Source of the DNA: Pseudonocardia nematodicida
GTDB taxonomy: Bacteria > Actinomycetota > Actinomycetes > Mycobacteriales > Pseudonocardiaceae
Length of the DNA stretch: 64,000 nucleotides
Reading direction: 5' to 3'
NCBI RefSeq assembly: GCF_040105385.1
Contig: NZ_JBEDNQ010000001.1
Coordinates: 744,001-808,000 of the forward strand
Shown here: positions 16,859-24,482 of the stretch, piece by piece
Layout: every line of letters begins with the position of its first letter
Position numbering within the stretch: position 1 is the first letter of the stretch
The notes under the pieces: generated by a model
Told to the model about the DNA's origin: nothing
Seen by the model: only the letters and a program-made list of their open reading frames with translations
The model's database searches: none
Program-made: the position numbers and the translations under genes

Positions 16859-18040
16859 ATGGGGCGGGCCGTCATCGTCGACGCCGTACGCTCGGCCGTC
16901 GGCAGGGGCAAGGCCGGCGGAGCGCTCGCCGGGATCCACCCGGTCGATCTCCTCGCGCAGGTGCTGCGGGGCCTGGTGGACCGCACCGGGATCGACCCCG
17001 GGACCGTCGAGGACGTGATCGTCGGCTGCGTCGGCGGCAACGGGGAGCAGTCGGCGACGCCCGGCAGGCAGGCCGTGCTCTCGGCAGGCTTCCCGGTGCA
17101 CGTCCCGTCGGTGACGGTCGAGCGCAAGTGCGGGTCCGGGCAGCAGGCCGTGGACTTCGCCGTGCAGGCCGTGGCCGCCGGAGTGCAGGACGTCGTGATC
17201 GCCGCGGGCGTCGAGTCGATGAGCCGGGTGCCGATGGGCTCGGCCCGGGGCGACGCCGACCCGCACGGTCCCGGTGTGCGGGCCCGGTTCCCCGATCTGG
17301 TCGGTCAGGGCGTCGCCGCCGAGCTGGTGGCGGCCCGCTGGAAGCTCGACCGCGCCGAGCTCGACGCCTACTCGGCCCGCTCGCACGCCCGCGCCGCCCA
17401 CGCCCGCGACGCGGGCCTGTTCGATGCCGAGATCGTCCCGGTCACCACCCCGGCCGGGGACGCCGTCACCGCCGACGAGACGATCCGTCCCGGCACGACC
17501 GTCGAGAAGCTCGCCGGCCTGTCCCCGGCGTTCGCCACCGGCCGGCACGCCGAGAGGATGCCCGGCCACGAGTGGGTCGTCACCGCGGGCAACTCGTCGC
17601 AGATCAGCGACGGGGCCGCCGCCGTGCTGGTGATGAGCGAGGAGCGGGCGGCGGCACTCGGGCTGCGGCCGCGGGCGCGGGTCGTCGCGAGCGCGGTCGT
17701 CGGCGACGACCCGACGCTGATGCTCACCGGCCCCATCCCGGCCACCCGTGCCGTGCTCGACCGGGCCGGCCTCGGGATCGCCGACATGGCTGCGGTCGAG
17801 GTCAACGAGGCGTTCGCGCCGGTGCCGATCGCCTGGCAGCGCGAGATCGGCGGCACCGACGACCAGCTCAACCCGCTCGGCGGCGCGATCGCCCTGGGCC
17901 ACCCGCTCGGCGCGTCCGGCGTCCGCCTGATGACGACGCTGCTCGGCCACCTCGACCGCACCGGCGGGCGCTACGGCCTGCAGACGATGTGCGAGGCCGG
18001 CGGCATGGCCAACGCGACCGTGCTCGAACGGCTCGGCTGA
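16859..18040 (+). CDS. Thiolase (acetyl-CoA acyltransferase)
   Basis: 393-residue thiolase. Nucleophilic Cys91 in RKCGSGQQA, His348 in GHPLGASG and acid/base Cys378 in CEAGGMANA are all present, with the NEAFAPV motif between them, so it should be active. It would cleave a 3-ketoacyl-CoA to acetyl-CoA (or propionyl-CoA) and a shortened acyl-CoA. TTGGAG precedes ATG 16859. First gene of a four-gene plus operon of thiolase, SDR, hydratase and IclR regulator. Confidence 0.94.
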   Translation: MGRAVIVDAVRSAVGRGKAGGALAGIHPVDLLAQVLRGLVDRTGIDPGTVEDVIVGCVGGNGEQSATPGRQAVLSAGFPVHVPSVTVERKCGSGQQAVDFAVQAVAAGVQDVVIAAGVESMSRVPMGSARGDADPHGPGVRARFPDLVGQGVAAELVAARWKLDRAELDAYSARSHARAAHARDAGLFDAEIVPVTTPAGDAVTADETIRPGTTVEKLAGLSPAFATGRHAERMPGHEWVVTAGNSSQISDGAAAVLVMSEERAAALGLRPRARVVASAVVGDDPTLMLTGPIPATRAVLDRAGLGIADMAAVEVNEAFAPVPIAWQREIGGTDDQLNPLGGAIALGHPLGASGVRLMTTLLGHLDRTGGRYGLQTMCEAGGMANATVLERLG

Positions 18041-18079
18041 GCCGCGCCGGTCACGCAGACAACAGCGAGAAGGAGCGTC

Positions 18080-18844
18080 ATGGACCTGCAGAACGCCTCC
18101 GCCGTCGTCACCGGCGGAGCGTCCGGACTCGGGCTGGCGACCGTGCGCCGGTTCGTCGAGCGCGGCGTGCCGACCGTCCTGGTCGACCTGCCCACCTCCG
18201 ACGGCGAGAAGGTGGCCACGGGGCTCGGCGAGCTCGCCGTATTCGCCCCGGCCGACGTGACCGACCCGATCGCCGTCGACGCGGCGCTCGACACCGCCAC
18301 CGGGCTCGCCCCGGTCCGCGCGCTCGTGCACTGCGCGGGCCGCGGCGGGACGGTGCGGGTCGTCGAGCGCGACGGGAGCCCGGGCTCGCTGGAGCTCTAC
18401 GAGGAGATCGTGCGGATCAACCTGGTCGGCACGTTCACCGTGCTGAGCCGGGCCGCGGCCCGGATGGTCGCGAACGAGCCCGTCGACGGCGAGCGCGGGG
18501 TGTGCGTGCTCACCGCGTCGGTCGCCGCGTGGGAGGGCCAGATCGGCCAGATCCCCTACGCCTCGGCCAAGGCCGGGGTGGTGGGCATGACGCTGGTCGC
18601 CGCGCGGGACCTCGCCCGCAAGCTGGTCCGGGTGTGCTCGATCGCGCCGGGCACGTTCGACACCCCGATCCTGTCCCGGTTCCCGGACGAGGTGCTCGAC
18701 AAGCTGGCCGCGCAGACCCCGCACCCGAAGCGGCTCGGCCGGCCGGACGAGTTCGCGGCGCTGGCCCACCACATCGTCGACAACCCGATGATGAACGGCG
18801 AGACCGTCCGGCTCGACGGCGCGATCCGGATGGCGGCGAAGTGA
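18080..18844 (+). CDS. SDR, 3-hydroxyacyl-CoA dehydrogenase type II-like
   Basis: 254-residue SDR resembling the 17-beta-HSD10 / 3-hydroxyacyl-CoA dehydrogenase II group. Seen: TGGASGLG at 11-18, HCAG at 84-87 in place of NNAG, Ser147, Tyr160, Lys164, and the RFPDEVLDKLAAQ segment near 220 typical of that group. Between a thiolase and an enoyl-CoA hydratase it supplies the beta-oxidation step that makes the ketoacyl-CoA. GAGAAGGAG lies before the ATG. The stop overlaps the next GTG. Confidence 0.92.
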   Translation: MDLQNASAVVTGGASGLGLATVRRFVERGVPTVLVDLPTSDGEKVATGLGELAVFAPADVTDPIAVDAALDTATGLAPVRALVHCAGRGGTVRVVERDGSPGSLELYEEIVRINLVGTFTVLSRAAARMVANEPVDGERGVCVLTASVAAWEGQIGQIPYASAKAGVVGMTLVAARDLARKLVRVCSIAPGTFDTPILSRFPDEVLDKLAAQTPHPKRLGRPDEFAALAHHIVDNPMMNGETVRLDGAIRMAAK

Positions 18845-19617
18845 GCGCCCCGACGACGACCCCGGTCCGGATCGAGGACCTGGGCGGCGTCCGGATCATC
18901 ACGATCGACCGGCCCGAGGTGCGCAACGCCATCGACACCGCGACCGCCACCGCGATCGCCGCGGCGATCGACGAGCTGGAGCGGCGCGACGATCTGGTGG
19001 CCGGGGTGCTGACCGGGGCCGGTGGCACGTTCTGCGCCGGGATGGACCTCAAGGCGTTCCTGGCCGGGGAGCGGCCGTCGGTGCCCGGGCGCGGCTTCGC
19101 CGGGATCGTCGAGCAGCCGCCGGCCAAGCCCATGATCGCCGCCGTCGAAGGTGCGGCGGTGGCGGGCGGGTTCGAGATCGCGCTCGCCTGCGACCTGATC
19201 GTCGCCGCCTCGGACGCCAAGTTCGGGCTGCCGGAGGTCCGGCGCGGCCTGGTGGCCGCCGGCGGCGGGCTGCTGCGGCTCCCCCGCCGGGTGCCCCGCC
19301 AGCTGGCGACCGAGTGGGCGCTGACCGGTGCGATCGTCCCGGCGTCGCGTGCGCACGAGGTGCACCTGGTCAACCGGCTGACCGATCCGGGCGGTGCGCT
19401 GGACGCCGCGCTCGAGCTGGCCGGCGCGATCGCCCGCAACGGTCCGCTGGCGGTGCGGGCCACCAAGGCGGTGCTCACCCGGGCCGACGACTGGAGTTCG
19501 GCCGAGGCGTTCGAGCGGCAGCGGGAGATCACCGAGCCGGTCCGGTCCTCGGAGGACGCCCGGGAGGGCGCGGCGGCCTTCCGCGAGAAGCGCGACCCCG
19601 TCTGGCGCAACCGCTGA
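18841..19617 (+). CDS. Enoyl-CoA hydratase
   Basis: 258-residue crotonase. Both hydratase glutamates appear to be conserved: Glu112 in AGGFE and Glu132 in LPEVRRG, so hydration of an enoyl-CoA is likely. Oxyanion-hole segment CAGMDLKAF at 65-73. GTG start overlaps the SDR stop (GTGA). With the preceding thiolase and SDR it completes the second half of a beta-oxidation cycle. Confidence 0.92.
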   Translation: MSAPTTTPVRIEDLGGVRIITIDRPEVRNAIDTATATAIAAAIDELERRDDLVAGVLTGAGGTFCAGMDLKAFLAGERPSVPGRGFAGIVEQPPAKPMIAAVEGAAVAGGFEIALACDLIVAASDAKFGLPEVRRGLVAAGGGLLRLPRRVPRQLATEWALTGAIVPASRAHEVHLVNRLTDPGGALDAALELAGAIARNGPLAVRATKAVLTRADDWSSAEAFERQREITEPVRSSEDAREGAAAFREKRDPVWRNR

Positions 19618-19626
19618 TCCGTTCCG

Positions 19627-19641
19627 GACCCGGCCCGGGTC
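19627..19641. promoter_or_regulatory. Candidate operator, 7-bp arm palindrome
   Basis: GACCCGG-C-CCGGGTC, perfect 7-bp arms around one base, lies 36 bases upstream of the IclR start and just after the hydratase stop. The loop is too small for a good hairpin, so an operator or autoregulatory site is the better reading. Confidence 0.35.
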
Positions 19642-19677
19642 TGCCCCGCCGCCGGCCCGCCTGCTAGACGTACACCG

Positions 19678-20412
19678 GTGGGCGACGACGAGGGCACGCA
19701 CCGGCGCGGGAACGGCCACCACCGGACCGTGGACCGGATCGCCGCCATCCTCGAGGTGGTGGCCCGGTCCGACGGCGGGTGCACGCTCAGTGAGCTCGCC
19801 GGATCCCTCGACGCGGCGCTGAGCTCGACCCAGGGCCTGGTCAACGGGCTCGTCGCCACCGGGTACCTGAACCGCCGCGACCGCCGCTACGTGCTGGGCG
19901 GCGCCACCTACCTGCTCAACCGGATCGCCGGGCGCCCGCCGCTGTCCTCGGTGACCCACGACGACCTGGTGGCGCTGCACCGCGCCACCGGGCTCACCGC
20001 CGTCCTGTCCGTGGTGGTGGGCGGGGACGTGTTCTACCTCGACCACGCCTCCGACGACCCCCGGTTCGCCTACCTCGCCGAGAACCACCTGCGCCGCCCG
20101 CCGATCCGCAACTCCGGCGGCTGGGTACTGCTCGCGGCGATGGACAAGCGCGACCTGTGGGGCCATCTCCGCGAGCTCGGGCCCGACGACCAGCCCTGGG
20201 TCGAGGCGTTCCTCGCCGCGCTGCCCGAGATCCGCGACACCGGGATCTGCGCCTCGCCGAGTGCTTCCCCGGACGGCGACGGGGTGTCGGCGGCGATCGT
20301 CGAGGACGGGGTCGTGGCCGGGGCGGTGGGACTCATCGGCGACCGGGAGACCATCTCCGGACGCCGCGACGAGCTGGTGACACACCTGCGGGAGTTCGTC
20401 GGCTCCCGGTGA
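19678..20412 (+). CDS. IclR family transcriptional regulator
   Basis: 244-residue regulator with an N-terminal winged helix (about 15-75; LSELAGSLDAALSSTQGLVNGLVATGYL) and a C-terminal effector domain (about 90-240). Starts at GTG 19678 with no ribosome-binding site; TAGACG ends seven bases upstream and could make a leaderless transcript. It lies at the end of the thiolase operon and is convergent with the crotonase/FadE operon, so either unit may be its target. IclR proteins usually sense small carboxylates or aromatics. Confidence 0.88.
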   Translation: MGDDEGTHRRGNGHHRTVDRIAAILEVVARSDGGCTLSELAGSLDAALSSTQGLVNGLVATGYLNRRDRRYVLGGATYLLNRIAGRPPLSSVTHDDLVALHRATGLTAVLSVVVGGDVFYLDHASDDPRFAYLAENHLRRPPIRNSGGWVLLAAMDKRDLWGHLRELGPDDQPWVEAFLAALPEIRDTGICASPSASPDGDGVSAAIVEDGVVAGAVGLIGDRETISGRRDELVTHLREFVGSR

Positions 20413-20427
20413 ACACCGAGCCCGGGC

Positions 20428-21207
20428 TCAGCTCCCCGTGAAGACCGGTGGGCGCTTGTCCCGGAAGGCCGCCAGCGCTTCGGCCGAGTCCGCGGTGGAC
20501 TGCACCACCGCCTGCTCGGCGGCGACCATCGACAGCGAGGACATCAGGTCGACGCGCTCACCGTGCCTGACCAGGCGCTTGATGGCCCGCAGGGCGACCG
20601 GCGGCCCGGCGGCCAGCCGGCGGCACAGCTCCAGGCTCTGCTCGGCCAGCTCCTCCGGCGGGTGCGCCGAGAGCGCGATCCCGATCTCGACCGCCTCCGC
20701 GGCGTCGACCCAGCGGCCGGTCCAGAGCAGCTCCAGCGCCCGGGCCTGCCCGACGATCCGGGGCAGCAGGTGCGCGCCGCCGTCGCCGGGCACCAGCCCG
20801 ACCCGGACGTAGCCCTCGGAGAACCGGGCCCGGTGCGAGACCAGGCGGATGTCGCAGGCGAGCGCCATGTCCATGCCCGCGCCGACGGCCACCCCGTCGA
20901 CGGCGGCGATCAGCGGCTTCTCCAGCTCGACCGCGGCGGCGGCGACCCGGTGCACCCGGTCGGTGAGGACCTGCTGGCGGCCCAGCGTCGAGGTCACCTC
21001 GGCGAAGTCGTCCAGGTCGACCCCGGCGCAGAAGGCGCCGCCGGCTCCGGTCACGAGCACGACCCGGACGTCCGGATCGGTCCGGGCCGAGCGCAGCGCC
21101 GCCGCCCAGTCGTCGAGCATCGCCAGGGTGAAGGCGTTGCGGCGGTCCGGCCGGTTCAGCAGGATCGTCCCGATGCCGTCGGCGACGGTGTACTCCAGGT
21201 CGGGCAT
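20428..21207 (-). CDS. Enoyl-CoA hydratase/isomerase family protein
   Basis: 259-residue crotonase. Oxyanion-hole region CAGVDLDDF at 60-68 is intact. The first hydratase glutamate position holds Asp113 (GAGMDMAL) and the second is not a Glu (FSEGYVRVGLVPGDGG), so it may be an isomerase or a specialised hydratase rather than a standard one. GAGGAGA precedes ATG 21207. Last gene after the two acyl-CoA dehydrogenase subunits. Confidence 0.87.
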   Translation of the reverse strand: MPDLEYTVADGIGTILLNRPDRRNAFTLAMLDDWAAALRSARTDPDVRVVLVTGAGGAFCAGVDLDDFAEVTSTLGRQQVLTDRVHRVAAAAVELEKPLIAAVDGVAVGAGMDMALACDIRLVSHRARFSEGYVRVGLVPGDGGAHLLPRIVGQARALELLWTGRWVDAAEAVEIGIALSAHPPEELAEQSLELCRRLAAGPPVALRAIKRLVRHGERVDLMSSLSMVAAEQAVVQSTADSAEALAAFRDKRPPVFTGS

Positions 21208-21233
21208 GCGTGCGGTTCTCCTCGATCCGATAC

Positions 21234-22262
21234 TCAGTCCACCACGAGCGGCCAGAGGCCGGATCCGCCCGCGTCGGCCGCCGCGGCGGCGACCCGGCGG
21301 TCCCACTCCCGGACCGCGCCGAACTCGTTGCGCCAGGCCAGCGCGGCGCGGGTGTACTCGTGCAGCCGGTGCTCGCGGGTCGTGCCGATCGCCCCGAGCG
21401 CCTGGTGGGCGTTGCGGACCGCGACCGAGGCTGCGTGCCCGGCGCAGGACCGGGCCACCGCGACGGCGAACGCCGTGCGCGGGTCGTCCGGCCCGGCCAC
21501 GGCCATCAGCTCGACCGCGGCGCCGGTCGCGGCGCGGGCCAGCTCGGCCTCGCAGGCGATGTCCGCGACCAGGTGCTGGACGGCCTGGAACCTCGCCAGC
21601 GGGCGTCCGAACTGGACACGGTCCCGGACGTGCTCGACGGTCAGCTCCAGGATCCGGTCGAGGGCGGCCGAGACCTGGACGCCGCGGACCAGCGCCGCGC
21701 GCAGCCGGTACGCCGCGACCACCCGGTGCTCGACCGGCGTGGCGCCGGCGGTCACCGCGGGAGCCGCGTACACGGTGTCGCGGGCCTCCTCGGACGCGCC
21801 GGTCCCCGGGGTGATCCGCACGTCGCCGGCCGCCACGTCGGCGACCGCGTACCCGCCGTCGCGGGGCACCAGCAACACGATCCGCCCGGCGGTCGACGCC
21901 CACGGGACCGCGAGCCCCGTACCGGCCGCGTCGAGCTCGGCGACCGTGCGCCGGGCGTCGTCGGCGGGCAGGCCGGCGTCGGCCAGCAGCCGGCAGGCCA
22001 GCAGGTCGTGCTCGCCGAGCGGGACCCGGACGCCGGCCCCCGCCGCGGCCCGCAGCAGCTCGGCGGCCTCCGCCCAGCCGGCGCCGCTGCCGCCGGAGTC
22101 CTCGTCGCCGGTCAGCCGGACGAGCCCGAGCTCGTCGAGCTCGGACCAGAGATCCTCGCCGGCGACCAGCGGGCCCTCCTCGACCTTCTCCCGGGCGTCG
22201 AGGAACACCTGCCGCATCATGGCGACCAGGTCGGCGTCGACGGACGTCACGGTGTCGCTCAT
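21234..22262 (-). CDS. Acyl-CoA dehydrogenase-like subunit (partner of FadE pair)
   Basis: 342-residue acyl-CoA dehydrogenase homologue, shorter than the usual 380-390. The C-terminal half (VQFGRPLARFQAVQHLVADI near 235-254) is clear, whereas the N-terminal domain is divergent and Gly-rich, and no YEGT catalytic motif is found. Directly coupled (TGATG) to another FadE-like gene. Such adjacent pairs form alpha2-beta2 enzymes in actinobacterial steroid and side-chain breakdown (ChsE1-ChsE2 type), where one subunit lost parts of the active site. Confidence 0.85.
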   Translation of the reverse strand: MSDTVTSVDADLVAMMRQVFLDAREKVEEGPLVAGEDLWSELDELGLVRLTGDEDSGGSGAGWAEAAELLRAAAGAGVRVPLGEHDLLACRLLADAGLPADDARRTVAELDAAGTGLAVPWASTAGRIVLLVPRDGGYAVADVAAGDVRITPGTGASEEARDTVYAAPAVTAGATPVEHRVVAAYRLRAALVRGVQVSAALDRILELTVEHVRDRVQFGRPLARFQAVQHLVADIACEAELARAATGAAVELMAVAGPDDPRTAFAVAVARSCAGHAASVAVRNAHQALGAIGTTREHRLHEYTRAALAWRNEFGAVREWDRRVAAAAADAGGSGLWPLVVD

Positions 22263-23386
22263 CAGCGCAGCCCCAGCTCTCGTGCGATCACGCCGCGCAG
22301 CACCTCGCTGGTCCCCCCGCGCAGGGTGAACCCGGGGCGCTGGACCAGCGCGGACTCGGTGAACCGCCGCAGCCGCTCGGGCTGTGTGCGGGCGCCACCG
22401 CCCAGCAGGTCGACGTGCTCGGCGACGTCGCCCTCGGTCGAGGTGCCGAGCACCTTCACCACGGCGGCGGCGACGTCGGCCCGCTCGCCCCGTTCCAGCC
22501 GCCCGGCGACGTCCGACGACATCCGGTGCAGCCCGGCGACCCGCGCGACCAGCCGGCCGGTGTCGTCCGAGGGCTCCAGGGTGCCGAGCCGGGTCTGCTC
22601 GACGCACTCGGCGAGCAGCGGGAAGGTGGACAGGAACCGCTCCGGGCCGCTGCGCTCGAAGGCGAGCTCGGAGGTGACCTGGGTCCAGCCCTCCCCCAGC
22701 GTCCCGAACACCATGTCGTCCGGCACGTGCACGCCGTCGAGGTGCACCTCGTTGAAGTGGTGGGAGCCGTCCATCGAGTGGATCGGCCGGATCCGCACCC
22801 CGGGCGAGCGCAGGTCGACCAGGAACTGGCTGAGCCCGGCGTGCCGGTGCGCGGGGTCGAGGGGTTCGCTGCGGGCCAGACAGATGAAGGCGTCCGCCCG
22901 GTGCGCGCCGGAGGTCCACACCTTGGTGCCGGTGATCGTCCAGCCGCCGTCGGCGCGGGTCGCCCGGGTGCGGACGCTGGCGAGATCGGACCCGGAGTCC
23001 GGCTCGCTCATCCCGATCCCGAAGAAGCAGGTCCCGGCGGCGATCGCGGGTAGGTAGCGGCGCTTCTGCTCCTCGGTGCCGTAGCGCAGCAGCGACGGGA
23101 CGATCTGCCGGTCGGCGATCCAGTGCGCGGCCACCGGCGCTCCCGCGGCCAGGAGCTCCTCGGTGACGGCGAACCGCTCCAGGTGGGTGCGCCCGTGCCC
23201 GCCGTACTCGACGGGCACGGTCATCCCGAGCCAGCGGCGCGCGGCCAGCTCCCGGGTGAACTCCTCGTCCCAGCCCACCAGCCAGGAGTCGACGCCGGCC
23301 GCGTCGGTGTGGTCGGCGACGAACTCCCGGACCTCGGTGCGCAGCGCCGCGAGGGAGTCCGTCCGGGGCGGTCGAGTGACGTCCAT
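22262..23386 (-). CDS. Acyl-CoA dehydrogenase subunit (FadE pair)
   Basis: 374-residue acyl-CoA dehydrogenase with MSEPDSGSD (about 132-140) for flavin binding. The C-terminal motif reads LRGGTSEV, so Gly replaces the usual catalytic Glu. Neither this nor its partner has the canonical YEGT residue, so an alternative base or a shared active site must be used, as in heterotetrameric FadE enzymes. GGGAGGGAC precedes the ATG. First gene of the operon, behind a palindrome at 23452-23469. Confidence 0.9.
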   Translation of the reverse strand: MDVTRPPRTDSLAALRTEVREFVADHTDAAGVDSWLVGWDEEFTRELAARRWLGMTVPVEYGGHGRTHLERFAVTEELLAAGAPVAAHWIADRQIVPSLLRYGTEEQKRRYLPAIAAGTCFFGIGMSEPDSGSDLASVRTRATRADGGWTITGTKVWTSGAHRADAFICLARSEPLDPAHRHAGLSQFLVDLRSPGVRIRPIHSMDGSHHFNEVHLDGVHVPDDMVFGTLGEGWTQVTSELAFERSGPERFLSTFPLLAECVEQTRLGTLEPSDDTGRLVARVAGLHRMSSDVAGRLERGERADVAAAVVKVLGTSTEGDVAEHVDLLGGGARTQPERLRRFTESALVQRPGFTLRGGTSEVLRGVIARELGLR

Positions 23387-23451
23387 GTCCCTCCCAGGTC
23401 GGAGTCACGGACTATTCCAGCTCACCCTCGTCATACGCAATAGCGGTGTGC

Positions 23452-23469
23452 ACTACTTATATAGGTAGT
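23452..23469. promoter_or_regulatory. 18-bp palindromic operator candidate overlapping a TATATA box
   Basis: Arms ACTAC and GTAGT around TTATATAG; 16 of 18 positions are symmetric. The site lies 66 bases before the FadE operon and just downstream of the same-strand esterase end. An AT-rich symmetric site of this size is typical of a TetR- or GntR-type repressor site. No TetR gene is in the window. Confidence 0.5.
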
Positions 23470-23500
23470 TCGTGAGTGAAGCCGGGTGCGGTCGACCGGG

Positions 23501-24451
23501 TCAGCCGGTGACCACCTCCTGTCCCCGCTCCTGGGCCGCCCGGAACGCGGCGGCCAGGTCGTCGATCAGGACCGCGCCGCTGGGCGTCGCGCCGAGCGTC
23601 CAGGCGAAGCCGTGCACCATGCCGTCGTAGCGGGTCGCGGTGACCTCGACACCCGCGACGCGCAGGTTCGCGGCGTAGGCCTCGCCCTCGTCGCGCAGCG
23701 GGTCGAACTCGGCGGTCGCGACGAACGCCGGCGGCAGCCCGGCCAGGCTCTCGGCCCGGGCCGGGCACAGGTACGGGTCCCGGTCGAGGTCCTGCGCGCC
23801 GAGGTAGTGCGCCCAGAACCACTGCATGGAGCCGATCGTGAGCAGGTAGCCCGCGCCGTTCTCGGCGTACGAGCCGCTGGTGAAGTCGAAGTCGGTCGCC
23901 GGGTAGAGCAGCAGCTGCGCCGCCAGCCGGGGCCCGCCCCGGTCCCGCGCGGCGATCGCGACGGCGGCGGCCAGGTTCCCGCCCGCGCTGTCCCCACTGA
24001 CCGCGATCCGCGCGGCGTCGCCGCCCAGCTCGGCGGCGTGCTCGGCGACCCAGGCGGTCGCGGCGTAGGCGTCGTCGAACGCGGCCGGGTAGACGTGCTC
24101 GGGCGCGAGCCGGTAGTCGACCGAGACGACGACGGCGCCGGTGGCCAGGGCGATCCGGCGGACCGGGTTGTCGCAGACGTCCAGATCGCCGATCACCCAG
24201 CCGCCGCCGTGGAAGTACACGATCATCGGCTTCGGGCTGTCGCCGGGCGGCGTGTAGACCCGCACCGGGATGTCGCCGGCCGGGCCCGGCACGGTCCGGT
24301 CCACGGTGGCGATCTCCGGCGGCTCGCCCTGCAGGTCGGCGAAGCCCGCGGCGGCGGCCCGGGCCTGCGGGACGGTCATCTGCTCGAACGGCGGCAGCCC
24401 GGCGCTCTCGAGCGCGGCGAGCAGCTGCCGGGCCTCGGGGTGCAGTGGCAT
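23501..24451 (-). CDS. Alpha/beta hydrolase, HSL (family IV) esterase
   Basis: 316-residue carboxylesterase. Seen: oxyanion-hole HGGGW at 81-85, nucleophile Ser155 in GDSAGG, an Asp near 252 in FDPLRDEG and a catalytic His in VHGFAW, the complete HSL set. ATG 24451 has GGAG nine bases upstream; the codon before it is GTG and could also be used. Follows a Baeyer-Villiger monooxygenase by 31 bases, so it probably hydrolyses the ester or lactone that enzyme makes. Confidence 0.92.
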   Translation of the reverse strand: MPLHPEARQLLAALESAGLPPFEQMTVPQARAAAAGFADLQGEPPEIATVDRTVPGPAGDIPVRVYTPPGDSPKPMIVYFHGGGWVIGDLDVCDNPVRRIALATGAVVVSVDYRLAPEHVYPAAFDDAYAATAWVAEHAAELGGDAARIAVSGDSAGGNLAAAVAIAARDRGGPRLAAQLLLYPATDFDFTSGSYAENGAGYLLTIGSMQWFWAHYLGAQDLDRDPYLCPARAESLAGLPPAFVATAEFDPLRDEGEAYAANLRVAGVEVTATRYDGMVHGFAWTLGATPSGAVLIDDLAAAFRAAQERGQEVVTG

Positions 24452-24482
24452 CACGGTCTCCGATCGTGGGAGGGCTCAGGGC

